From Oscillospiraceae bacterium (GTDB lineage: Bacteria > Bacillota > Clostridia > Oscillospirales > Ruminococcaceae): a stretch of DNA of 64,000 nucleotides. Location: assembly GCA_017828975.1 (NCBI GenBank), contig JAGAJN010000010.1, positions 1 through 64,000 on the forward strand, in the 5' to 3' direction. The position numbers were made by a program, and so were the translations under genes. Under the pieces are notes generated by a model. The model was not told the DNA's origin and did no database searches. It saw only the letters and a program-made list of their open reading frames with translations. Within the stretch, counting starts at the first letter, position 1. The number at the start of each line of letters is the position of its first letter. Shown piece by piece: positions 17,254 through 26,180 of the stretch.

Positions 17254-18498
17254 TTATGAGGACTTGCGGGCAGCGGTTTTCTTGATCTTCTTTTTAATGG
17301 CAGATTCGGCTGTTGTAACGTCATCAAGGTATTTTCCGAAATGCTCGTTGTGGGTGATGATGGCAGCCTTTACAATGTCGCTGTCGGTGAGAATACTGCT
17401 CATGAACATTTCAATCTCGCCGTTGCTGCCGTACACTTTTTTGACGAAATCCGCAATGTTGTTCATCATTTCATTTACGGCGTTCAAATCTCCCGAAATA
17501 GCGCACTTGCGGAGTTTTCTCTTCATGCACTCGATAAGCATAAAGCGGATATTCACGCTGATGTTCGACAGCTTTTTGATAAGCTCCTTGTCCGCCTTGC
17601 CCCTTACGATAAGCTCTATTTCCTCCTCGGTAATGGTTTCCTTTACGAGGATATAGTAGTTGTAGAACTCATTTGCCGCGGCGGGGATACCAATAAACTG
17701 CGCAACAAGGTCGGCGGTCACGGGGAAATTGTTTCTCTCGTAGGCGTCGATGGTGATGCAAAGCTCCTCCCAGCCTCTCGGGGAAACGATACCGATGTTG
17801 TCCTCGTCAAAGGCGTAGATCTTGGAGGGGTCGGAAGTGATAAATGCGGTAACGATGGGGTTCAGCCCACGCTTTGCGGCATAGTCCAGCCACGCAACTC
17901 CGTCGGGGATAACGTTGATTATTCTCAGACGGTCACGGGTAACGGCGTCGAACTCCTTAACGCTCTTGTTGTACTCGGGGGGATTTCCCGCCATTACAAG
18001 TATCCAGCCGTCGGGTATCTTGCTCTGACCGAGAGTCTTGTTCTGGAAAAGCTGGAGCATAGGCGCTGCCAGAGTTTCCGATGCACAGTTCACCTCGTCG
18101 ATAAAGAGAATACCGTTTGCCTTGCCCGACTTTTCGATCTCGTCCCTTACCGAGGTAACGATTTCGCTGGCGGTGTATTCGGTGGTGGCTACCTCATTTC
18201 CGTTGTAGGTGCGGGTAACTATCTTGGGAAGTCCCAGGGCACTCTGTCTGGTGTGGTGGGTGATGGAGTAGGAAACGTAGCCTATGTCCAGCTTTTCGGC
18301 GGTCTGCTTGGGAATATCGGTCTTGCCGATGCCCGCAGGACCGATAAGCATTACGGGACGCTGTCTGTTTACGGGGATAGCGTAGTTTCCGCTGCTGTCC
18401 TTTTCAAGATATGTACGGCAGATGTTCTCCAGCCTTTCCGCTGCCTGTGCGATGGTGATAGAGTAGCTGTCCGTTTTGATTGCGATTGTTTTTTCCAT
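17254..18498 (-). CDS. MoxR-family AAA ATPase
   Basis: 414 aa. Walker A is GPAGIGKT, Walker B is ILFIDEVNCA and sensor I is VMAGNPPEYN; a C-terminal helical extension ends in a Lys-rich tail (KKKIKKTAARKSS). MoxR ATPases work with VWA proteins to mature or disassemble other complexes in the cytoplasm. ATG 18498 has GGAGGT 8 bases upstream. The frame is open 51 codons further, but that stretch lacks a ribosome binding site and lies in the promoter region. It is first in a two-gene operon with the VWA protein. The client is not evident; no enzyme gene is attached. Confidence 0.9.
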   Translation of the reverse strand: MEKTIAIKTDSYSITIAQAAERLENICRTYLEKDSSGNYAIPVNRQRPVMLIGPAGIGKTDIPKQTAEKLDIGYVSYSITHHTRQSALGLPKIVTRTYNGNEVATTEYTASEIVTSVRDEIEKSGKANGILFIDEVNCASETLAAPMLQLFQNKTLGQSKIPDGWILVMAGNPPEYNKSVKEFDAVTRDRLRIINVIPDGVAWLDYAAKRGLNPIVTAFITSDPSKIYAFDEDNIGIVSPRGWEELCITIDAYERNNFPVTADLVAQFIGIPAAANEFYNYYILVKETITEEEIELIVRGKADKELIKKLSNISVNIRFMLIECMKRKLRKCAISGDLNAVNEMMNNIADFVKKVYGSNGEIEMFMSSILTDSDIVKAAIITHNEHFGKYLDDVTTAESAIKKKIKKTAARKSS

Positions 18499-18603
18499 AG
18501 TGGATACCTCCGTTATTTTGTTTTGTATTTCCTTTACTGATGTTATTATAGCATGGGGGGGCGGAAAAAGTACTGCATTTTTGACGGGGAAAGAGGTTTT
18601 TTG

Positions 18604-18637
18604 TAATGTGGAAAGTGGAATTTTTAGTGTTGAATTA
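18604..18637. repeat. Heptamer repeat, left outer arm
   Basis: TAATGTGGAAAGTGGA (18604-18619) is a perfect inverted match to 19255-19270. GTGTTGAATTA follows. Both belong to the AACTTTC/CACTTTC 7-bp repeat family. Confidence 0.65.
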
Positions 18638-18729
18638 TCGGTATTTTGCAAACGAAATATTGTAGGGGCGTGGTTTCCCCAGCCGCAGTTGCGCTGAATT
18701 TTTTGGTTTTTTGCTTCCTCAGCAACATT
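18638..18729. other. Gene-free stretch with TTGTAGGGG repeat fragment
   Basis: This holds TTGTAGGGGCGTGGTTTCCC (18659-18678), a partial copy of the palindromic repeat at 7343. Nothing coding is supported. Confidence 0.5.
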
Positions 18730-19216
18730 TCAAACTTACGAAAATCACAAACAAATAGTAAAACAGCAATCAAGGCACAAACCGACCTCACCACAGCAAC
18801 TCAAAAATCAGTGAAATACAGCTTGACCGCAGACCGAGATTTTATTTATTACTCGTTCAGCTTTATTTTTGCGACACTTCTTTTTTAACCTCTACACTTT
18901 TGCGCAACTCCAGCAGATGTGGGAATTTTGCTTCTTACCCGTTCCGCTTTCTTTAGGCGACACTTCTTTTGTGACATCTCTAATTTTGCGCAACTCCAGC
19001 AAAGGGGGAACCTATATGGGAGGGCGACACAACAAACCCTAACGCAAAGCAGGGCGTTTCTCCCTCCCCTATCGGTTCCCCCTTTGCAAACCCCTTCCCT
19101 TTCACCTCTCCCTCTTTACCCTGCTTTACATTTTGGCTTATTTATATATAGTGTTCTTGGGGGAGTTTGTGTTTGTTTGCTGTTTTACTATTTGTTTGTG
19201 ATTTTTGTGAGTTTGA
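18730..19216. other. Noncoding element bounded by 40-bp inverted repeats
   Basis: Arms 18730-18769 and 19177-19216 match inverted in 38 of 40 positions by eye (GTTTGTTTGTG... type sequence). Inside are two tandem copies of a ~88-bp unit (about 18847-18925 and 18935-19008), each ending GCGCAACTCCAGCA. They are followed by a 26-bp imperfect hairpin (19000-19025 with 19065-19090) whose stem begins GCAAAGGGGGAACC. No convincing gene is present. It could be a non-autonomous mobile element or a structured RNA; orientation is unknown. Confidence 0.7.
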
Positions 19217-19239
19217 TATTTTTCTGATGAAGCCGGAAA

Positions 19240-19270
19240 TTTCACTTTCCACTCTCCACTTTCCACATTA
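19240..19270. repeat. Heptamer repeat, right outer arm
   Basis: CACTTTC-CACTCTC-CACTTTC-CACATTA, an exact 7-bp period. Its last 16 bases pair with 18604-18619, enclosing the inner inverted-repeat element. Confidence 0.75.
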
Positions 19271-19284
19271 TAATTCCATGGTTA

Positions 19285-19313
19285 TTGCAAAATAAAGAAG
19301 AATATGGTATAAT
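19285..19313 (+). promoter_or_regulatory. Promoter of the addB-addA-like operon
   Basis: TTGCAA (19285-19290), 17 bp, TATAAT (19308-19313). The transcript leader can form ACTAAGG / CCTTAGT (about 19322-19374) before the next hairpin. Confidence 0.65.
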
Positions 19314-19384
19314 TGGATATAACTAAGGAACTGCTGATTAAATCGACAATTGTATATTTCTTGTTACCTTAGTGATGTATCTAG

Positions 19385-19420
19385 GTGGGTGTTCCCCCGC
19401 CTTCGGCGGGGGAACACCTA
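19385..19420 (+). promoter_or_regulatory. Stable hairpin in the addB-like leader
   Basis: GGTGTTCCCCCGCC / GGCGGGGGAACACC with a TTCG loop, between promoter and ribosome binding site and without a T-run. It may protect the transcript or hinder read-through. It belongs to the recurring GGTGTTCCCC hairpin type. Confidence 0.55.
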
Positions 19421-19454
19421 TTAATCAGTATTTCCCTAATTTTGGAGGTATGCT

Positions 19455-22064
19455 ATGAAATTCAATGACTGGCTAAAAAATGACGACCTCTCCGCCAAGA
19501 TACTTATTTGTTCAGATGTGAAAAACGGCAGCCGTCTTATAAGAAAATGCAACAGTAACGGCATTTCCAGAGTAAACACCGAATGTAAGCAAATATCGGA
19601 TATTGCCCGTGAGATAATTATCGGCAATGCAGCCAAAAACGGCAAGCTTATTCCCTTTAAGCTGCTTGACAACAGCAGCTGTGCGGTAATTATCGACAGG
19701 CTTATACGGAACAATTCCGAAAAGCTGCCGTTTCTCAAAAAGGAAAGCATGTGTGCCGCAGCGTCCGCCGAGATAATGAGAATTATAAATGTTATCCGAA
19801 TGAACAGGGTCACCGAGCAGCTTATGAGCAGCGAGGAGGAAAACATTGCCTGCCTGAGAACGCTTATAACAATGTACCACAGCGAGCTTGCGTCAATGGG
19901 CGCATACGACTGCTACACCCTTATAAGGACAGCTTTGGACATTGCAGAGCCGTTTGCGGGCGTAAGCTTCGGGCTTGCGGAGGGAACGCAGCTTACCGAT
20001 ATTGAGCTGGTGCTTCTTGAAAAAATATCAGGCGAAGGCTATGAGATGATCGAGCTTTACCGTAAGGAGAGCCTTATAAAGCCGACATTTTTTGCGGGCA
20101 GAGGATATACAAACGAGATAAGATATATCTCAGAAAGCATTAAGGACAAGCCCTTCGGAGAGGTCAATATTTTCTTCACCTCCGAGGCTTACGGCAGCTT
20201 TATCAAGGCGGGGCTGGGCAGCATGAAGATACCTTACACGCTTTCGTCCTCCTATCCCGCTTCGGAAACGGACATTGTCAGCTTTATGATATGTCTGCTC
20301 AAATGGGCGGAAAACGGTTTCCTCCACTCCGAGCTGGAGAATGCTTTCATCAACCCGAAAATGACTGTACCCGCAAAGCTTTATTATAACAGCGCATCGG
20401 ATATTATGTGGGGCATCGGCGGCTATGACTTTTACTGCAAAAGGTTCAGAGCAGAGCACCCCGACGACGCCGAGAACGACGAAAAATATCCGCTGATACT
20501 TTTCTATGAAGCCCTTGTAAAGACGTTCTCAGAGCGTTCTCCCGTAAAGCTTTTTGAACAGCTTACAAAGATCGCAGGCGAATTTACCTACAAGAAAAAT
20601 CCCGAAAGAAAGCTTGTCATGCCTGCTTTGAAGGACGAGGCTGAACAGCTTTCCTTTATGGGCGATGATGTCGTTCCCGAAAACGAGGTGCTGCGTTTCC
20701 TGATCGACAGGCTGGAGCATATGACCGTCAGTGAAGCTGCCAAGACCGATGCTGTAAATGTAAGCATAATCGGCAGCGGCGTTGTAAGCGAAAGAAAGTA
20801 TAACTACATCTGCGGACTTTCCGTCAGCGACCTTTCGCCCAAGGTGACCGAGTCCCCCGTAATGTCCGACGAACAGCTGCTTAAATATGTCAAAAACAAG
20901 GCTAACAGCGAAACCTCCGAAAACAGGAGCAAAAAGATATACAGTGACCTTGAATTCCTTATCCGCTCCATTCTTGCGGATAAGGACAGCGAGCTTTATC
21001 TCGGTTACAGCAGCTATGACCTGTCAAGGCTGACCGAATGTCCGCCTTCCGTATTCTACAAAAAGCTGTGTGCGGAGTTCGGCGTCGCAGATGTGGCTTC
21101 TCTCGGCTATGACAATATCATTCTCGGGAACATCAGGCTGCCGTACGGCAAAAAGTGGGTGTCCCTTCCAAAGCCGTCTGCGGACACTGCCGATAAAACG
21201 CAGTCCGCAATAAAATGCAGTCCCACAATGATAGATACGGCAATGGGCTGCCCCAGGAAGTTTTTCTTCCGTTATAAGCTTCAAATGTGGAATCCCGAGT
21301 TTGCGGAGTTCAGCGGCAGCAGGTGGCTTACTCCCGTTGAAAAAGGAAATCTTTTCCATACTGCTGCCTGCGAATATGCGGAGCGTGTCTTAAAGGACAC
21401 CGCCCCCGCCGATGTTTCCGTTACAGCGGACGAAAAGATTCTTACCGAGATATTTGAAAGGGTAGTAAACGGTTACCAAAAGCCTTGTGAGAATCCCGAG
21501 ATACTCAGGCTTGAAACGGAGGAACTGAAAACTGCGCTTTTCGGCTATTTCAATGACCTCCACAAAAATCTGCACGACGGCAATAAGTGGATAGTCAGCG
21601 AGTGCGAAGGGGAATTTTCCGACGGCGTATATACGCTGCATTATGTTGACCCCGCCGATACCCAAAATCCCAACAAGACCCTTGACCTTACCTTTGAAGG
21701 CAGAGTTGACAGAATAGACCGATACACTGACACGGCTTCGGGTGAAGAGCATATCAGAGTGATAGACTACAAGACCACTTCAAGCTTCTTTGACGAAAAG
21801 GAACACAGCCAGCACGTCCTGTACACGGCTGCACTGAACAAGGGAAACGGTACGGTAGATGAATTTACTTACGAAACGCCTTTCCTTGAAGAAAAAAGCA
21901 CAGAATGTAAGGGCGCCGGCATTGCCGATTTCAGCGGCGAGGTGAAGGAGAAAATTACCGATGTCCTTGTCAGAAACAATTACAAATACAGCGGAAAAGC
22001 TTCGTCCTGCGATTATTGCGGATATGCAGACATCTGTTTCAGAAAAACAAGGGAGGATATGTGA
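19455..22064 (+). CDS. AddB-like PD-(D/E)XK nuclease subunit
   Basis: 869 aa. The C-terminal nuclease domain shows GRVDRID, VIDYKTT and a YTAAL segment. Cys residues at GCPRKFFFRY and CDYCGYADIC fit the four-Cys iron-sulfur staple of AddB. AddB proteins trim DNA ends with AddA in double-strand break repair. Here the N-terminus lacks the GRAGSGKS P-loop of classical AddB, and the protein is ~280 aa shorter. ATG 19455 has TTTGGAGG upstream. Its stop directly abuts the ATG of the helicase gene. Either a reduced AddB or a related accessory exonuclease fits. Confidence 0.8.
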   Translation: MKFNDWLKNDDLSAKILICSDVKNGSRLIRKCNSNGISRVNTECKQISDIAREIIIGNAAKNGKLIPFKLLDNSSCAVIIDRLIRNNSEKLPFLKKESMCAAASAEIMRIINVIRMNRVTEQLMSSEEENIACLRTLITMYHSELASMGAYDCYTLIRTALDIAEPFAGVSFGLAEGTQLTDIELVLLEKISGEGYEMIELYRKESLIKPTFFAGRGYTNEIRYISESIKDKPFGEVNIFFTSEAYGSFIKAGLGSMKIPYTLSSSYPASETDIVSFMICLLKWAENGFLHSELENAFINPKMTVPAKLYYNSASDIMWGIGGYDFYCKRFRAEHPDDAENDEKYPLILFYEALVKTFSERSPVKLFEQLTKIAGEFTYKKNPERKLVMPALKDEAEQLSFMGDDVVPENEVLRFLIDRLEHMTVSEAAKTDAVNVSIIGSGVVSERKYNYICGLSVSDLSPKVTESPVMSDEQLLKYVKNKANSETSENRSKKIYSDLEFLIRSILADKDSELYLGYSSYDLSRLTECPPSVFYKKLCAEFGVADVASLGYDNIILGNIRLPYGKKWVSLPKPSADTADKTQSAIKCSPTMIDTAMGCPRKFFFRYKLQMWNPEFAEFSGSRWLTPVEKGNLFHTAACEYAERVLKDTAPADVSVTADEKILTEIFERVVNGYQKPCENPEILRLETEELKTALFGYFNDLHKNLHDGNKWIVSECEGEFSDGVYTLHYVDPADTQNPNKTLDLTFEGRVDRIDRYTDTASGEEHIRVIDYKTTSSFFDEKEHSQHVLYTAALNKGNGTVDEFTYETPFLEEKSTECKGAGIADFSGEVKEKITDVLVRNNYKYSGKASSCDYCGYADICFRKTREDM

Positions 22065-25000
22065 ATGGCTGCAATGACCGAAAAAGAGAAGAGAGATCAT
22101 ATTATCACAAGCATAAAGGAGAATATGTTTGTCGAGGCGGGCGCAGGTGCGGGAAAAACCACGCTTATAGTCAACCGTATCGTTGAGCAGATAAGCCACG
22201 GTATCCGTCCTAAGGAGATAGCTGCCATTACCTATACCAATAAGGCAGCCGAGGAGCTGAGGACCCGTATACAGACAAGCCTTATCAAAGAAGCAAAGGG
22301 CAATAAGGAAATATCCGCCGTGCTTGACGAGGTGGATTCCATGCCTATTTCCACCATACATTCCTTCTGCCTGAATATCCTCAGAGAGCACGCTTTTGAG
22401 GCGGGTATCCGTCCCGATGCGGAGGTGTATGAGGAGGGGCGGCTGAAAGCGGAAATGCAGATGTTCTTCCGCAGATATTTCAAAAACATTTCCCCCAAGC
22501 AGATAGCCCTGATGAAATATTACAAAATAGCCGCCGAGCCGAGTTATCATAACAATGATAATCCGCTGTACAAATTGTTCCATGATATATGCGAGCTGCC
22601 GCCCAATGCTGCGGTGCCTTATGACAAGACAGCTGCGGATAATCTGACCGAGGACTCGGCTGAGATCAAAAAGCAGTTTGATGCTGCCGCCGCCGAGATA
22701 ATTTCGCTCTACAACCGTGAGTTTAATAAGAGTATCAGCCGGCTTTCGGATATCAAGGATATATTGTATTCAAAATTAACCGATAACTCTGTCGAATTGT
22801 TAATGAAGCTCAAAGAAATTGCAGACAGAAAAGGCGTTTTTACCCAAAGACCGCCCAAGGGCAGCCTGACCAATAAGGCTAAGGCTTTGGAGCTGAACGA
22901 TAAATACATGAAATGGTTTGAGAAAAATGCAGGGAAATTTCTCGCAGAAAGAGAACTGCGCATAAGCAATTTTATGACTTCTGTTGCATATCCCGCAAGC
23001 TCGGAATTCCGCAGACGTGAGCGGAGCAATCTTATCACAAACAATGAGCTTATCAGGATAACAGAGGAGCTTATCCGCACAAATAAGACGGTAAGAGAGC
23101 ATTATGCCGCAAAACTCAAGTGCATTTACGTTGACGAATTTCAGGACACCGACTATTTCCAGGCAAGCCTTATCTGGCAGCTTGCCTATGACGATGAAAA
23201 AAAGGCTCTCCGTGACGGCGCACTGTTTATTGTGGGCGACCCCAAGCAGTCCATTTACAGATTTACAGGCGCAGACCCGCAGGTGTATCACGATATAAAG
23301 AGCAAGCCCGAGCTTAAAGGTCATATCTATGTCCTTGACAGCAATTTCCGTTCAAGCCCCAAGATAATTGATTGGGTAAATTCCAAGTTCAGCGACAACG
23401 GGACATTCAGAAAGAACGGCTTTGCATACAGCAATATGGCGGTGGGAGTGCCGCTGCTGACCGCTTCAAAGGACACCGTTTTAGAGGGCGTTTATTACTG
23501 CAAGACCTATTCAAAAGGCAAGGTTTCCAAGACCGCTGAGCTTACCATCGCCGCCGAGGACACAGCTAAGCTTATTGACGAGCTTGTCAATAAGCAGATA
23601 AAGATACCGAACAGACGCAAGACCGAGAATTGCAGGGACGACTACCGTCTCGTGGAATACGGCGATTTCCTTATCCTGTTTTCAAAAAACAAGCATATCC
23701 CCGTCTATGCAGACGCACTCAGAAGCCGCAATATCCCCGTAAGCATTGCGGGACAGGTGCCGCTTAACAGCTCTGCGGCGGTAAAGAGATTTTTGCTGCT
23801 CTATAATTACTGCGTAAGGGCGTCCAAGCAGCCCCTGGACAAGGGTGCGGTCCAGCTGACGTTTGAAAATGCCGACAATATCACCGACGAAATGACAGCC
23901 TTTGGCATGGAAACCATCAAGGCTGTCAGAGAACGCACAAAGGGCATGAAGGACGGCTTTGCTGTCGCCCTTTTCCTCATAAGGAATATACAATACTATC
24001 TCCCCGCAGACACCGATCTTACCGCCGACACAACGCTCCGTATCGCTGAAAGCCTGGAGCAGCTTCTTTCGGATATGCTTTTAAAATGCAGAGGAAATCG
24101 TATTGAAGCGGCGGATATGTTTGCGCAGACTATCAAAAAGGGCTTTGAAAAAAATATGCCCCTTGTTAGGGACAACAGCTCTGTGCGGCTTATGACCGCT
24201 CATAAGGCAAAGGGGCTGGAGGGCAGCATAGTTATCTGGGCAAACAGGTCCACCGATGTCCGCGAGGATAAGAGCTACCGCAAATACGGCAATCCCGTTA
24301 CATATTATGCCAATGTAAACATTAACAGCACCTTGAAGGACGAACGGGAAAAGCTTGATATTGCCGAAAGGACACGTCTTGAATATGTTATTGCTACCCG
24401 TGCAAAGGAAGCCTTCATAGTTATGGACAGGCTGGTCGATGATAATGGGCTGCTGAACGATTACGGCATAGACAAATGTCCCGACGTAAAGGATGTTATC
24501 TCGAAGGTGACAGCCTCCGCTCCCGCAAATACGGTGACCTTCCCCGAATACACCCCCGACATCAGCGAGCAGACCTATTCCGACGAACAGCTTGACACAA
24601 GCTTTGTAACTCTCAATCCCAGCGGATTTGACAACTACAATGCCGTTATCTCCGACGATGCCGACGAACCCGATGAGCCTGAGATAATCTCCGCACAGGC
24701 AGATGCAGAACGTCCCAAGGGAGCCGTTTTCGGAACTGCGCTGCACAGGTGCTATGAGCTTCTGGTAAATGAATGGAAGCTGAATTTTGATATGACGGGC
24801 GATGAAATGAAGGAGCTTATCCGCAAATGCGTTTACACGGCAATCATGGAGGCAGGCATGACCGTCAGCTTTGATGAAGCGTCGGGGTTTGACGAGGAGC
24901 TTACAAGGGTAATGAACTGGTTTGTAAATGAGAAGTCCTTTACGGAGATACTCAGGGATTCCGCCGAAATATTTACGGAGCTTCCCTTCTCATATTTTAT

Positions 25001-25337
25001 CGGCGCAGAGGAAGCCGCCGAAATGCTTGAAGAGCTTTCAAAGTACAAGCAGAACCTTAACGTCAGCGGAAAGAAGATCTGGGTAAACGGCGTTTCCGAT
25101 CTGGTCGTAAAGGGAAAGGACGGCAGCATTACCGTTATTGACTATAAATCCGACATTGACAAGCAGAGAAAGCCCGAAAAATTCTATGACCGTCTAAAGG
25201 CAAGATATGAGGGACAGCTTACCCTTTACCGCTATGCTATGGGAAAAATATTCGGTGTCAGCCCCGATTCGGTCAAAACCTTGCTCTGCAATATTGACGC
25301 AGGCTCTCCTTTGGTAAATGTGGAGAGCGGAAAGTGA
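22065..25337 (+). CDS. AddA-like UvrD-family helicase-nuclease
   Basis: 1090 aa superfamily 1A helicase fused to a C-terminal nuclease. Motif I is EAGAGAGKTTL (about 24-34), then ITYTNKAAEEL, VDEFQDTD, VGDPKQSIYRFTGA, RLMTAHKAKGLE and YVIATRAKEA. The C-terminal PD-(D/E)XK domain has GTALHRCYELL, GVSDLVV and VIDYKSD and ends with YEGQLTLYRYA. All key helicase and nuclease residues appear present. It would unwind and degrade DNA ends and hand the product to RecA, or degrade foreign DNA. ATG 22065 follows the AddB-like stop with no gap. It is smaller than Bacillus AddA (~1230 aa). Confidence 0.9.
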   Translation: MAAMTEKEKRDHIITSIKENMFVEAGAGAGKTTLIVNRIVEQISHGIRPKEIAAITYTNKAAEELRTRIQTSLIKEAKGNKEISAVLDEVDSMPISTIHSFCLNILREHAFEAGIRPDAEVYEEGRLKAEMQMFFRRYFKNISPKQIALMKYYKIAAEPSYHNNDNPLYKLFHDICELPPNAAVPYDKTAADNLTEDSAEIKKQFDAAAAEIISLYNREFNKSISRLSDIKDILYSKLTDNSVELLMKLKEIADRKGVFTQRPPKGSLTNKAKALELNDKYMKWFEKNAGKFLAERELRISNFMTSVAYPASSEFRRRERSNLITNNELIRITEELIRTNKTVREHYAAKLKCIYVDEFQDTDYFQASLIWQLAYDDEKKALRDGALFIVGDPKQSIYRFTGADPQVYHDIKSKPELKGHIYVLDSNFRSSPKIIDWVNSKFSDNGTFRKNGFAYSNMAVGVPLLTASKDTVLEGVYYCKTYSKGKVSKTAELTIAAEDTAKLIDELVNKQIKIPNRRKTENCRDDYRLVEYGDFLILFSKNKHIPVYADALRSRNIPVSIAGQVPLNSSAAVKRFLLLYNYCVRASKQPLDKGAVQLTFENADNITDEMTAFGMETIKAVRERTKGMKDGFAVALFLIRNIQYYLPADTDLTADTTLRIAESLEQLLSDMLLKCRGNRIEAADMFAQTIKKGFEKNMPLVRDNSSVRLMTAHKAKGLEGSIVIWANRSTDVREDKSYRKYGNPVTYYANVNINSTLKDEREKLDIAERTRLEYVIATRAKEAFIVMDRLVDDNGLLNDYGIDKCPDVKDVISKVTASAPANTVTFPEYTPDISEQTYSDEQLDTSFVTLNPSGFDNYNAVISDDADEPDEPEIISAQADAERPKGAVFGTALHRCYELLVNEWKLNFDMTGDEMKELIRKCVYTAIMEAGMTVSFDEASGFDEELTRVMNWFVNEKSFTEILRDSAEIFTELPFSYFIGAEEAAEMLEELSKYKQNLNVSGKKIWVNGVSDLVVKGKDGSITVIDYKSDIDKQRKPEKFYDRLKARYEGQLTLYRYAMGKIFGVSPDSVKTLLCNIDAGSPLVNVESGK

Positions 25338-25400
25338 AAAGCGGGGTTTTTGTCGGGATAATTTTGTTCCGCAGTCTGCCTTAGAAAAGGAAGTGAAGAA

Positions 25401-26120
25401 ATGATATTTATTACGGGAGATACTCACGGCAGCATTGATATACATAAGCTGTCAACCGCCAATTTTCCCATTCAGAACACACTGACACGTTCGGATTATC
25501 TCATTATCTGCGGCGATTTCGGGCTGGTATGGAACAATTCCAAGGAGGACAGATACTGGCAGAAATGGCTGGACGGCAAGCCCTGGACAACTCTCTGGAT
25601 AGACGGAAATCACGAAAACTTCGACCTTTTAAAGGAATATCCCGTGGAGGAATGGAAGGGCGGACGTGTGCAGAGGATAACCGAAAATATTATCCATCTG
25701 TGCAGGGGCAGCGTTTTTGAGATAGACGGAATGAAGTTCTTTTCATTCGGCGGAGCGGAAAGTCATGACAAGCAGTACCGAAAGCTCGGCGTTTCCTACT
25801 GGGAAGAGGAACTGCCCTCGGAGGAGGAAATGGAGTACGGCAGACAGTCCCTTGAGGCGGCAGGCAGGAAGGTCGATATAGTCCTGACCCACACTCTGCC
25901 GCAGTCTATACAGGACAAGATGTTTTCGGGTCTTAGCTATACCTCAAACAGGCTTACAAAATATTTTGAGGAGATAAACTCTCAGCTTGATTTCAGGCTG
26001 TGGTTTTCGGGGCATTACCACATTTCCATGCCCTATGACGACAAGCATTATGTCATTTACGATAATATAGTAAGGCTCACCGACACCGGCTTTGAACGTG
26101 TCAGCGAGGGCGTTTGGTAA
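25401..26120 (+). CDS. Calcineurin-like metallophosphoesterase
   Basis: 239 aa. Metal-site motifs run in order: GDTHG (6-10), CGDFG, DGNHENF, LTHTLP and SGHYH, the full set for a di-metal phosphoesterase. No signal peptide, so cytoplasmic. The substrate is not deducible; relatives hydrolyse phosphodiesters, nucleotides or phosphoproteins. It starts 63 bp after the AddA-like helicase on the same strand with AAAAGGAAGTG as ribosome binding site and probably shares its transcript. The link to DNA repair (compare SbcD) is only suggested by position. A terminator follows. Confidence 0.9.
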   Translation: MIFITGDTHGSIDIHKLSTANFPIQNTLTRSDYLIICGDFGLVWNNSKEDRYWQKWLDGKPWTTLWIDGNHENFDLLKEYPVEEWKGGRVQRITENIIHLCRGSVFEIDGMKFFSFGGAESHDKQYRKLGVSYWEEELPSEEEMEYGRQSLEAAGRKVDIVLTHTLPQSIQDKMFSGLSYTSNRLTKYFEEINSQLDFRLWFSGHYHISMPYDDKHYVIYDNIVRLTDTGFERVSEGVW

Positions 26121-26127
26121 AAATGAT

Positions 26128-26164
26128 CGGTGTTCCCCGACAGCGTTGGGGAGCACCGTTTTTT
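26128..26164. terminator. Intrinsic terminator
   Basis: CGGTGTTCCCC / GGGGAGCACCG stem and a run of six T, between the converging metallophosphoesterase and zinc-ribbon genes. Confidence 0.8.
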
Positions 26165-26180
26165 GTTTGGGTGAAATTGG

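Noticed and set aside
18730-19216. Retron or insertion sequence
   Set aside because: No reverse transcriptase or transposase gene is in or near the element, and no target-site duplication was evident by eye.
18646-19227. Short frames of 80 and 102 codons in the 19-kb noncoding element
   Set aside because: They run across the inverted-repeat arms and hairpins, have no ribosome binding site and consist largely of low-complexity Leu/Phe/Pro stretches.
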